The notes under the pieces: generated by a model
The model's input: only the letters and a program-made list of their open reading frames with translations
The model's database searches: none
What the model was told of the DNA's origin: nothing
Translations under genes and position numbers: made by a program
Part shown: one piece after another, positions 1-6,323 of the stretch
Layout of the letters: every line of letters starts with the position of its first letter
Position numbering within the stretch: the stretch's first letter is position 1
Assembly (NCBI GenBank): GCA_003133815.1
Contig: PKZR01000460.1
Location: forward strand, 1 to 6,924
From: Limisphaerales bacterium
GTDB taxonomy: Bacteria; Verrucomicrobiota; Verrucomicrobiia; Limisphaerales; UBA11358
Direction of reading: 5' to 3'
Length of the DNA: 6,924 bases

Positions 1-2189
1 GGATTGTTCGGAGCGAAACATGCGACATGACGATTGCGCGTTGCAATTGATTGAACGTGAATCGCCGGATTCTGCATTTTGCATTCTGCATTTTGCATTT
101 CCAAAGTGGCGCGGAACGGAACCACGTCTTCAATCAAAAGCCAATGCCCCGAAGGGACGAGCGTGACGCGGCGGGTGTCAATCAATGTCCATTTGACAAC
201 CTGCGGAAAGATTTTTGCCGTCTGTATTTCGCACAAGAGGTTGGCGAGCGGAGTTTTGGCCTCGCGTATGGCAAATTCACTGGCTGCGGCGAGGAAATTT
301 TCCGGCGACGATTCAATTTGTTCAGCGAGCCAGCGCCAGTCGAGGCTGTCAATGGATTCGATGGAAATAATTTTGCTTAACGCCTGTGTTGCAAATGCAG
401 CTTGGGCATGCATCCGGCGGTAATTCTCGCCGTACAAGCCAACTGGCTTTTGCGTGGACGCGAGGCAATGGCATGCACCGGGTGCGAGTGTGAAAATGAC
501 CGCGGTCATTTCACGCGCAAATTGCGAAAGCGGCTGGCCGAGCAAATCAAATTGGAAATCAGAAATTTCCAATTTTAAGCCGGTTGTCGCGAGCGTCAGC
601 AGGTGGGATTTTTCAATGTCCGTGTTGACCAGGATTAGGACGGAATCTTTGCCTTCGGCGGATTCCCGGAGCAGCGCGTAAATGGGAGAGTCGGGCGCGC
701 TAAGGCGGGTGAGTTTTGCGCCGTCGAAAAAGCATGGATGGTCTGAGATTAGCCTGTTGATCTGAGCGAGTTCGGGAACGATGTTGCCGGCGCTGTCCCA
801 GTTCAAGCCGGTGTTGCCATGGACGCGGATTTTTTCGGCGGCGAGCCATTCTACGCCGCAGGTGAAGCCGAATGCGCCACTGGGACTTGTCAGTGCGCAA
901 AGGCGGTTTCTCAGGAGAGACCAAGCGCGGCCCTTTCCGGCGAGGCGGCTGTTGTCGTGGGTTTCGGAATAATGGACGTAGGCGCCAATGCTCGAACTTT
1001 GGCGGTTTGCATAGTCGAGATACCACGCGACTTCCTTGCCGGAATAATTTTGGAATAGTTCGGAGTAGGCCCATTGCATTCCGCCTTCGGTGAGCAGGTT
1101 TTCAGTGGCCTCCCACGAGCCGCCGAGGCCTTCGAGCAGGAAGATGGTTTCCGGAAATTCGCTTTGGACGCGCGCAATAATGTATTGCCACGCAGGGACG
1201 GGAATTTTATAGCCAGCGTCGCAGCGGAAACCGTCCACGCCGCGTTTGCACCAGACCACCAGCGATTCAGCGATGATGTCCCAAAGCTTGACGTCATTTT
1301 GTTCCAGTTCCACCAAATCTTCCCAGACCGTGCCCCAAGCACCGGGGCTGGCAAATTCGCCGTCGGATTTTTTCAGGAAAAATTGCGGGCAGTTCTCCTG
1401 CAAAGAGGAGCCCCAGCCGGTGTGGTTGATGACGATGTCAATGAAAACGCGCAAGCCAAGCGAATGCGCTGCGAAAGTCAGCTCGTAAAATTGATCGATG
1501 CCGGTGGTGCGCTTGTCGAACTCGGCAAGCGCGGGATCAACGGCGTTCAAATCAAGCGCGGCGTAAGGGCTTCCGAAACGGCCAAAGCGAGCATAAGTCG
1601 TGGGCGTCGGATGCACAGGCAGCAGATGCAAAATGCGGCAGCCGAGCTTGTTTGCAATGTGCGGCAATTGTTTTGCGAGGTCGCGGAATTTTCCGGAGGC
1701 AGGAATGACGGTGAAATCTTTTTCGTCGAGCGATTTGAGTTGGGCTTCAAGAACCCCGTCAGCGGTTGAGGCGAGATTTTTGGTCGTGCCGAACAGCCGA
1801 GTGAAGGCGCAGTAAATGGTGTTCGCTGTCCGGGCGAAATCCGGGTGAACGCAAATTCCCACGTCTGCGCCGTCGGGCCAATATTGCCATTTTTTTTCGT
1901 CAAGCAGATAGGCCTTGGCCTTGAAGTAGCCGGGCTCGGTGGCGGGTAGTTCAATTTCCCAGCCTGCGGCGGTCTTTTGCATCGGCAAATCGCGCCACGA
2001 GGCACCAGCTGCGGCGGCACCACCTGCGTGCGCGGAAGTGATTTCGCGACGCAATGCAGCGGCGCGTCCGAGGTTGGTCCGCAAAAAACCGCGAAAGTTT
2101 TTTTGCGGCGTGTCACTTTGATTTTTCAAAGTGAAATGGATTTTATCGCCGACGAATCGCAAAATGCGTTCGCCGGGCGCGGGTGTCAT
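1..2189 (-). CDS. GH13 alpha-amylase-family enzyme, partial (C-terminus beyond left edge)
   Basis: The frame stays open from the ATG at 2189 to base 1, giving at least 729 residues with no stop seen. All four GH13 signatures are visible: region I DIVINH (residues 251-256), region II GVDGFRCDAG with nucleophile Asp324, region III LLEGLGG with acid/base Glu353, and region IV SETHDN with His411 and Asp412. It should therefore be an active retaining alpha-glucan hydrolase or transglycosidase. Residues 1 to about 120 form an N-terminal domain, probably a beta-sandwich, containing an Ala/Gly-rich stretch. After the barrel and a C-terminal beta region, a further segment from about residue 580 includes the motif LVPSGHWLLIEDVVPFRA and continues off the window. 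A GH13 domain joined to a larger C-terminal domain recalls bacterial glycogen-debranching fusions, but the second domain is not visible. No Shine-Dalgarno was found; an in-frame GTG at 2210 is an alternative start. It is divergent from the TPR gene at 2349. Confidence 0.92.
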   Translation of the reverse strand, partial: MTPAPGERILRFVGDKIHFTLKNQSDTPQKNFRGFLRTNLGRAAALRREITSAHAGGAAAAGASWRDLPMQKTAAGWEIELPATEPGYFKAKAYLLDEKKWQYWPDGADVGICVHPDFARTANTIYCAFTRLFGTTKNLASTADGVLEAQLKSLDEKDFTVIPASGKFRDLAKQLPHIANKLGCRILHLLPVHPTPTTYARFGRFGSPYAALDLNAVDPALAEFDKRTTGIDQFYELTFAAHSLGLRVFIDIVINHTGWGSSLQENCPQFFLKKSDGEFASPGAWGTVWEDLVELEQNDVKLWDIIAESLVVWCKRGVDGFRCDAGYKIPVPAWQYIIARVQSEFPETIFLLEGLGGSWEATENLLTEGGMQWAYSELFQNYSGKEVAWYLDYANRQSSSIGAYVHYSETHDNSRLAGKGRAWSLLRNRLCALTSPSGAFGFTCGVEWLAAEKIRVHGNTGLNWDSAGNIVPELAQINRLISDHPCFFDGAKLTRLSAPDSPIYALLRESAEGKDSVLILVNTDIEKSHLLTLATTGLKLEISDFQFDLLGQPLSQFAREMTAVIFTLAPGACHCLASTQKPVGLYGENYRRMHAQAAFATQALSKIISIESIDSLDWRWLAEQIESSPENFLAAASEFAIREAKTPLANLLCEIQTAKIFPQVVKWTLIDTRRVTLVPSGHWLLIEDVVPFRATLEMQNAECKMQNPAIHVQSIATRNRHVACFAPNN
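70..100. repeat. Two perfect copies of a 14-bp unit inside the GH13 gene
   Basis: The plus strand reads TTCTGCATTTTGCA at 70-83 and again at 84-97, followed by TTT. Each unit is itself two near-identical heptamers, TTCTGCA and TTTTGCA. On the coding strand the tract encodes MQNAECKMQN (residues 698-707) without breaking the frame. Its low complexity contrasts with the surrounding protein. Similar Met-Gln-Asn-Ala-Glu-Cys runs occur, from memory, as dispersed low-complexity repeats in some environmental bacterial genomes. I could not search for other copies. Confidence 0.85.
549..575. repeat. Perfect inverted repeat, 11-bp arms and 5-nt loop, inside the GH13 gene
   Basis: AAATTGGAAAT at 549-559 pairs exactly with ATTTCCAATTT at 565-575 around the loop CAGAA. 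It is AT-rich and unlike the flanking GC-rich sequence. It spans exactly nine codons (residues 539-547, KLEISDFQF) in the beta-rich region after the GH13 barrel. It could form a hairpin in the mRNA or be a captured dispersed repeat. It is not placed as a terminator because the gene continues for more than 540 bases beyond it. Confidence 0.75.
2079..2133. repeat. Two adjacent stem-loops near the 5' end of the GH13 gene
   Basis: CACTTTGA (2114-2121) and TCAAAGTG (2126-2133) make a perfect 8-bp stem with a TTTT loop. Next to it, CCGCAAAAAAC (2079-2089) pairs with GTTTTTTTGCGG (2097-2108), with one bulged T and a 7-nt loop. Both lie in the coding sequence, about 55 to 110 bases after the ATG (residues 19-37). 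In the minus-strand transcript the second stem carries a GCGG followed by six U's, a terminator-like appearance. Any role in attenuation is speculative. Confidence 0.55.
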
Positions 2190-2335
2190 GGTTGGAGCGG
2201 GCCGTTCCACGCGGCAAATCTTATTCAAGAGTGACACGTGACGCACGCGAAGATTGCAACGAGGTGAGACTCTTCTTCGGTTGCGTTGTGGCGGGTGAAG
2301 GCGTAGATTGACCACGGTTTTTTTAACCAATTTGT

Positions 2336-2345
2336 CTGAATTCAG
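2336..2345. promoter_or_regulatory. 10-bp palindrome just upstream of the TPR/ATPase operon
   Basis: CTGAATTCAG is a perfect palindrome ending three bases before the ATG at 2349. Its position would suit an operator or a translational site, but a single 10-bp palindrome can arise by chance. No Shine-Dalgarno is seen in this leader. Confidence 0.2.
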
Positions 2346-2348
2346 CAC

Positions 2349-3197
2349 ATGTCGGAAGTGTCATTAAATCCTGGCGAAGAAGCTCAATTGCAACAGACAA
2401 TTGAGATGTTCGAGGTCATTGTGCAGTCGCAACCAAACGACTGCCAGTCGCTTGAAATTTTAAAGGAGGCCTATACGAAGCTCGGTCGCGAGTCGGACGT
2501 GATCAAGACTTCCAAACGCATTGCGGAGGCTTATACGCAGATGGGGCAGTTGTCGTCGGCGATTTTGGAATATGAAACGGTGTTGCAGCGCCGTCCGAAT
2601 GATGTGGAGGTGCAAACTGCTTTGCGCAAAATCGAGGACAAGGCCAGCAATGCGACTGTGGAATCTTCATCTGCGGAGCCGGCGGCGCTGACGCAGCAGT
2701 CCGAATCTCCAAAAATGCGCAAAATGACGCGCTCAGCGGATCAGAAATTGGACGATGGCCGGGAAATGATGCGCAAGATTTATGTCGATGGCAAATTCAT
2801 CAGCGTCGGGGATTTTGATTTGTGCTGGCGTGATTCTGATTTGACAACTTCGCCGACTGATGTGGCCGAGCCGTTCATTTACACGCTCAATGAGAAGGGG
2901 CTTTTTACCATGGATGCGTCGCTCAAGTTGCTGTCCGACAGGTCGCGCGCGGCGTTTTTGCCGCTGGACCGGTATGACGTGGACATTGATTTGATGCGTG
3001 GATTTCCTGCGGAAGTTTGCCGGCGCTGGTGCGTGATACCATTTGACCGCATGAGCAAATCCATTTTGGTCGCTACGGCGAATCCTTACAATCAGCAGGC
3101 GGCAAAGGAATTGTCCGAGGCGACTTCGCACCGGCTGGTCTGGTATCTGTCGTCGCCGGCTGAATTGATGCAGACCATCCGAAAGGCTTTCCGCTAA
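2349..3197 (+). CDS. TPR protein with C-terminal MshEN-like (GspE N-terminal) domain
   Basis: This 282-residue protein has no signal peptide or membrane segment and is predicted to be cytoplasmic. Residues about 11-95 look like TPR helices, with the phrases AYTKLGRESDV and AYTQMGQLSSAILEYETVLQRRPND. A Ser/Glu/Ala-rich linker follows (about 99-121), then a charged segment. Residues about 200-282 resemble the second half of the MshEN/GspE N-terminal domain: AEVCRRWCVIPFDRMSKSILVATANP followed by a helix and a final SSPAELMQTIRKAF. The same pattern occurs in the next gene (LPISRLDNKLFLAMADP and the helix ending TDKLTAI). There is no Walker motif. The gene lies four bases upstream of the ATPase gene, so the two are probably co-transcribed. 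I infer an adaptor or regulatory partner of the ATPase. The ATG is preferred because upstream sequence contains no better start; no Shine-Dalgarno is visible. Confidence 0.85.
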   Translation: MSEVSLNPGEEAQLQQTIEMFEVIVQSQPNDCQSLEILKEAYTKLGRESDVIKTSKRIAEAYTQMGQLSSAILEYETVLQRRPNDVEVQTALRKIEDKASNATVESSSAEPAALTQQSESPKMRKMTRSADQKLDDGREMMRKIYVDGKFISVGDFDLCWRDSDLTTSPTDVAEPFIYTLNEKGLFTMDASLKLLSDRSRAAFLPLDRYDVDIDLMRGFPAEVCRRWCVIPFDRMSKSILVATANPYNQQAAKELSEATSHRLVWYLSSPAELMQTIRKAFR

Positions 3198-3201
3198 AAT
3201 C

Positions 3202-4938
3202 ATGGCCAAAGTTAAATCATTCGGAGAACGCATCGCCGACGCGCTCGTCGAGGACGGTTTATTGAGCACTGGGCAGGTGGAGGAGTTGCTCGAACAGCAG
3301 AAAAAGCAGGGTGCTCGCCTTGTCAAGCTCATCATTGAAAAGGCCTACGTCAGTGAAGCCGACCTGGCCGTTTGCATGGGCCGCGTGCTCAATGTGCCGC
3401 CGATCAACCTCGCCCGCATAAGCATTCCAGATGAAATGGCTGAAATGCTTCCGCGCGAAACCGAGTATAATCACAAAGTCCTCCCCATTTCACGGTTGGA
3501 CAACAAATTGTTTCTTGCGATGGCGGATCCGCTGAACGTGCTCGCCCTCGACGACGTCAAGCGCATCACCAAGCTCGAAATTTCGCCGCTCATTGCGTCC
3601 GAAAAGGCAATCACCGACAAACTTACCGCCATTGATTCCGCCAAGGGCGGCGGCTCGATGGAGGACATCATTGATGCTGCTCAAAAGCAGAGTGATGCCG
3701 AAGCCGACAGCGTCGAGTCTGTCAAGGAAGCCGTCGAAGAAGTCAATCTCGACAAGCTCGCCGCTTCCAGCGAGGAGGCTCCTGTCATTAAACTTGCAAA
3801 TCTGATCATTGTGCAGGCCATCAAAGACCGCGCCAGTGATATTCATCTGGAGCCGTTTGAGAAAAACATGCGGTTGCGTTATCGCGTGGACGGCGTGCTT
3901 ATGGACGCCACGCCACCGCCCAAGCAGATGCAGCTCGCGCTGGCCTCGCGCTTTAAAATCATGAGCAGTCTCGACATCGCCGAAAGGCGCATGCCGCAGG
4001 ACGGTCGTATGCGCGTCAAGGTCAGCGGCAAGGATTACGATTTACGCGTCTCGGTTCTTCCTACGGTTCATGGCGAGAAGATTGTGCTGCGCGTTCTCGA
4101 CAAATCAAATTTGTCCGCCAGTCTCGACAAACTTGGATTGGATCCAGACACCTTCAAGCAATTCAAGTCTGCCGTTGATGCACCGCATGGTTTGATTCTA
4201 GTCACCGGCCCGACCGGTTCCGGCAAGACGACCACTCTTTACTCGGCGCTCAACGAACTCAACAGCCCGGTTTACAACATTGTCACCGTTGAAGACCCGG
4301 TCGAATTCCAGATTCCCGGAATCAATCAGGTTCCCACAAAAAAAGATATCGGCCTCACCTTTGCCAGTGCCTTGCGCTCCATTTTGCGGCAAGACCCGGA
4401 CATCGTGATGATCGGTGAAATACGTGATACAGAAACGGCGGAAATTGCAATTGAAGCCGCCCTGACCGGCCACCAAGTTTTGAGCACGATGCACTGTAAC
4501 GACGCGCCCGGTGCCATAGCACGTCTTGACGACATGGGCATCGCGCCATTTCTGATTTCGTCTTCCGTGATTTTATCCTGTGCGCAACGGCTGATGCGCC
4601 GCATATGCGCGCATTGCAAGGAGCCGGTGACCTATCCATCGAAAATGTTTGAAGATTTGGGCATCGATCCGGCGACATTCCAAGGTGTCCAGCTTTATCG
4701 TGGACGCGGATGCGAGCGTTGCAAAAATTCAGGATACGCAGGACGGCTTGCTATCATCGAGGCTATGACCGCCACGGATCAAATACGCAAACTTATCATC
4801 GCCCGCGCCAGCACGCGCGAAATGGGCAAAGTGGCCGTCAGTCAGGGAATGAAAACACTTCGCATGGTAGGACTTGACCGTGCACGCGACGGCATTTCTA
4901 CATTGGAACAAGTTCTCCTGCTCACTTCAGCGCACTGA
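3202..4938 (+). CDS. PilB/GspE-family type IV pilus or type II secretion assembly ATPase
   Basis: This 578-residue protein is a full-length secretion-superfamily hexameric ATPase that powers pilin or pseudopilin polymerisation at the inner face of the cytoplasmic membrane. An N-terminal MshEN domain spans about residues 7-150. The core contains Walker A GPTGSGKTT (336-344), the Asp box TVEDPVEF (362-369), Walker B DPDIVMIGEIRD (398-409) and the His box ending STMHCND (His431). Two CxxC pairs, Cys469/Cys472 and Cys504/Cys507, form the zinc-binding knuckle typical of PilB and GspE. PilT-type retraction ATPases lack this arrangement and are shorter. The length fits PilB/GspE (about 560-580 residues). 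It starts four bases after the TPR/MshEN-like gene. No pilT, pilC or gspF homologue follows here, so sequence alone does not decide between pilus and type II secretion. No Shine-Dalgarno is visible, suggesting translational coupling. Confidence 0.96.
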   Translation: MAKVKSFGERIADALVEDGLLSTGQVEELLEQQKKQGARLVKLIIEKAYVSEADLAVCMGRVLNVPPINLARISIPDEMAEMLPRETEYNHKVLPISRLDNKLFLAMADPLNVLALDDVKRITKLEISPLIASEKAITDKLTAIDSAKGGGSMEDIIDAAQKQSDAEADSVESVKEAVEEVNLDKLAASSEEAPVIKLANLIIVQAIKDRASDIHLEPFEKNMRLRYRVDGVLMDATPPPKQMQLALASRFKIMSSLDIAERRMPQDGRMRVKVSGKDYDLRVSVLPTVHGEKIVLRVLDKSNLSASLDKLGLDPDTFKQFKSAVDAPHGLILVTGPTGSGKTTTLYSALNELNSPVYNIVTVEDPVEFQIPGINQVPTKKDIGLTFASALRSILRQDPDIVMIGEIRDTETAEIAIEAALTGHQVLSTMHCNDAPGAIARLDDMGIAPFLISSSVILSCAQRLMRRICAHCKEPVTYPSKMFEDLGIDPATFQGVQLYRGRGCERCKNSGYAGRLAIIEAMTATDQIRKLIIARASTREMGKVAVSQGMKTLRMVGLDRARDGISTLEQVLLLTSAH

Positions 4939-4950
4939 TTCGGCGCACGC

Positions 4951-5946
4951 TCAAAATACCACCCGCTTCGGAATCACGTCCGGTTGGGGTCCTTTCAGTG
5001 TCCATGGCGGTGATTGTGGTTTCCAGTCGGGAACAGCCGGCACACTGACCTGTCCGGCGACGCCCGGCAATCCCCCGATATTATTGAACGATCCAAAAGC
5101 CGCACCAGCCGGATTCACCGGCTGGCCAAATTTGGAACTCGTCAAGTTTTGCTGCGAAGTAAAAAATCCATCTCCCGATGAAGGTTTGGAAGATGGGGGC
5201 GGCTGGCTTGGCTCCAATAATTTTCGAAACTCCGCCATGTCCTCAGCCTCCGCAGGACTTTGCACAGGAGTCGGAGGAGGGATAAAAAATTTTGACCAGC
5301 CCGAGTCCGCATTCTGTCTGGCAACCTCATTATTTCCAGTCGCGGGTTGCTGAAATGGATCGGCCTGTTGTTGTGCTGGATTTGCAAAACCATCACCCGC
5401 TGGTTTGAAGGCGATAGCGTTTAGCCGCGCGTCCTCATTGTCCGAAAAGCTGTCGCGCAACGACGGCGTGGCGGACGAAAATTCGCCCGTGCCATTGGTT
5501 TGCGCCTGATCCTGCCGTTCATAGTAGCGCTCCACCGCTGTTGGATTTTTTCGCTGTCCAGCAGCGTCCCGTTCAGGGATTTTCAAGACTTGATCCGGCG
5601 TTTGAACGCCGAGAATCTCAGCAGGCGTCATCAACGCCCAGTTTGCGTGTGCATCCTGATCGGGCGAAACAATCGGCGGCACGACTGCCGGCAGATGTGT
5701 GCCAGCCGCAGAAGGGTTTTGGAAATTGATTTCCGGCGCGTGGATCATGTCCGCAAAGCCAGGTGCCGCTGGAGGTTCTGCTGCAGGCGGCTGCGTGCTG
5801 GAGGAAACGTCGGCATTGTCCGACGTAGAAAAAATAATTGCCTGTCCTGGCCTCATCAACGACTGTGACTGCGCACAGAAAGCCGCCACCGTCATTGCTA
5901 TTACAACGGGCATCCACCTTTTTATTATTGCAAAACGAAAATCCAT
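4951..5946 (-). CDS. Secreted Pro/Gln/Ser-rich protein of unknown function
   Basis: I do not recognise this 331-residue protein. It starts with a classic signal peptide: MDFRFAIIKRW, a hydrophobic core PVVIAMTVAAFCA, and a likely signal-peptidase I cleavage after Ala25. The Cys at 24 does not fit a lipobox, so a lipoprotein is unlikely. The mature part is rich in Pro, Gln, Ser and Ala and probably largely disordered, for example PPAAEPPAAP and PSQPPPSSKPSSG. The most structured-looking stretch is about residues 101-145, containing NWALMTPAEILGV and KNPTAVERYYERQ. No catalytic motif or transmembrane helix was found after the signal. ATG at 5946 is preferred over an upstream TTG at 5988, because the signal peptide begins exactly there and the TTG overlaps a promoter-like box. 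The gene converges on the ATPase gene with 12 bases between stops. Confidence 0.8.
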   Translation of the reverse strand: MDFRFAIIKRWMPVVIAMTVAAFCAQSQSLMRPGQAIIFSTSDNADVSSSTQPPAAEPPAAPGFADMIHAPEINFQNPSAAGTHLPAVVPPIVSPDQDAHANWALMTPAEILGVQTPDQVLKIPERDAAGQRKNPTAVERYYERQDQAQTNGTGEFSSATPSLRDSFSDNEDARLNAIAFKPAGDGFANPAQQQADPFQQPATGNNEVARQNADSGWSKFFIPPPTPVQSPAEAEDMAEFRKLLEPSQPPPSSKPSSGDGFFTSQQNLTSSKFGQPVNPAGAAFGSFNNIGGLPGVAGQVSVPAVPDWKPQSPPWTLKGPQPDVIPKRVVF

Positions 5947-5959
5947 TTTCAGCGTGGCA

Positions 5960-5988
5960 ATGCTAATGCATTTGACACCTTCCGTCAA
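5960..5988 (-). promoter_or_regulatory. Candidate sigma-70-type promoter for the secreted-protein gene
   Basis: On the minus strand, TTGACG (5988-5983) is followed after 17 bases by TAGCAT (5965-5960), five of six and four of six matches to the consensus. Transcription would begin only about seven bases before the ATG at 5946, giving a very short leader; no Shine-Dalgarno is present. A small palindrome, AATGC-TAAT-GCATT (5959-5972), overlaps the -10 box and could be an operator. Box matching alone is weak evidence. Confidence 0.4.
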
Positions 5989-6066
5989 AAATCAATTCAA
6001 AATAAAACCCCGCCTCTTTGGAAGGGATTTGCAGTATAAAAAATGAAACCTGCAGATTTTACAACT

Positions 6067-6312
6067 TCACTGCCTTTCATATTCACCTTTGCCGATTTTT
6101 TTCAGCACGGTGAACCCGGCCTTTTTCGCGTCCGAGAATGAGACCGGCTTGAGCTTTTGCGGCGAGCTAAAACTGGAGATGATTTTACGCACCGGCTTTT
6201 TGCAAGCCGGACAATTCATGAGCGGCTTGGCGGATAGCGGTCTGTTCAAGGTAAACGTCCCGCCGCACACCTTGCAATCACCCTCGCACAATTCGTATTC
6301 GTAAATGGGCAT
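6067..6312 (-). CDS. FmdB-family zinc-ribbon protein
   Basis: This 81-residue protein opens with MPIYEYE, the hallmark start of FmdB-type zinc-ribbon proteins. The presumed zinc ligands are two CxxC pairs, Cys13/Cys16 (CKVCGG) and Cys34/Cys37 (CPACKKP); an additional Cys9 precedes the first pair. The ribbon is followed by VRKIISSFSSP and a basic tail KAGFTVLKKIGKGEYERQ. Family members are small putative regulatory proteins, named after one in an amidase/formamidase operon, and their biochemical role is not settled. It lies nine bases downstream of the TPR gene, so the two are probably one operon. It is the only gene here with a convincing Shine-Dalgarno: AGGA at 6323-6320, seven bases before the ATG. 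Confidence 0.88.
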   Translation of the reverse strand: MPIYEYELCEGDCKVCGGTFTLNRPLSAKPLMNCPACKKPVRKIISSFSSPQKLKPVSFSDAKKAGFTVLKKIGKGEYERQ

Positions 6313-6319
6313 AAATGAA

Positions 6320-6323
6320 TCCT
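6320..6323 (-). promoter_or_regulatory. Shine-Dalgarno of the zinc-ribbon gene, overlapping the upstream stop codon
   Basis: The minus strand reads TTAGGATTCATTT before the ATG at 6312. The AGGA core shares bases with the TAG stop (6324-6322) of the TPR gene. A ribosome terminating on the TPR gene would sit on this site, which suggests coupled translation. Confidence 0.6.

Noticed and set aside
70..100. CRISPR-like array
   Set aside because: Units are directly adjacent with no spacers, and there are only two copies.
51..423. Plus-strand open frames with an N-terminus such as RRILHFAFCILHF
   Set aside because: They arise from reading the heptamer repeat and the antisense of the GH13 gene; no independent coding evidence.
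1074..1769. Open frame of 231 codons on the plus strand
   Set aside because: It lies antisense to the GH13 gene over its catalytic regions, shows no recognisable motif, and its openness follows from the codon bias of the opposite strand.
911..2116. Separate minus-strand open frames of 147 and 189 codons
   Set aside because: They are out of frame with the GH13 signatures. The correct frame is open across the whole interval, so there is no frameshift or gene split here.
2308..2336. TTGACC as a -35 box for the TPR/ATPase operon
   Set aside because: At 16-18 bases spacing there is no acceptable -10 hexamer; the best (TTTGTC) matches poorly.
2190..2348. Small gene or RNA in the divergent intergenic region
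   Set aside because: Only short unconserved-looking frames, a GTGAC-AC-GTGAC direct repeat and weak 5-bp inverted repeats were seen; nothing supports a gene.
4874..5353. Plus-strand frame of 159 codons overlapping the ATPase 3' end
   Set aside because: It is mostly antisense to the secreted-protein gene and has no recognisable domain.
5986..5988. TTG at 5988 as the start of the secreted protein
   Set aside because: It would put 14 extra residues before a well-formed signal peptide and lies inside the promoter-like -35 box.
5989..6066. Rho-independent terminator after the zinc-ribbon gene
   Set aside because: Only 4-bp stems such as GCAG/CTGC could be drawn, without a stable GC stem followed by a U-run.
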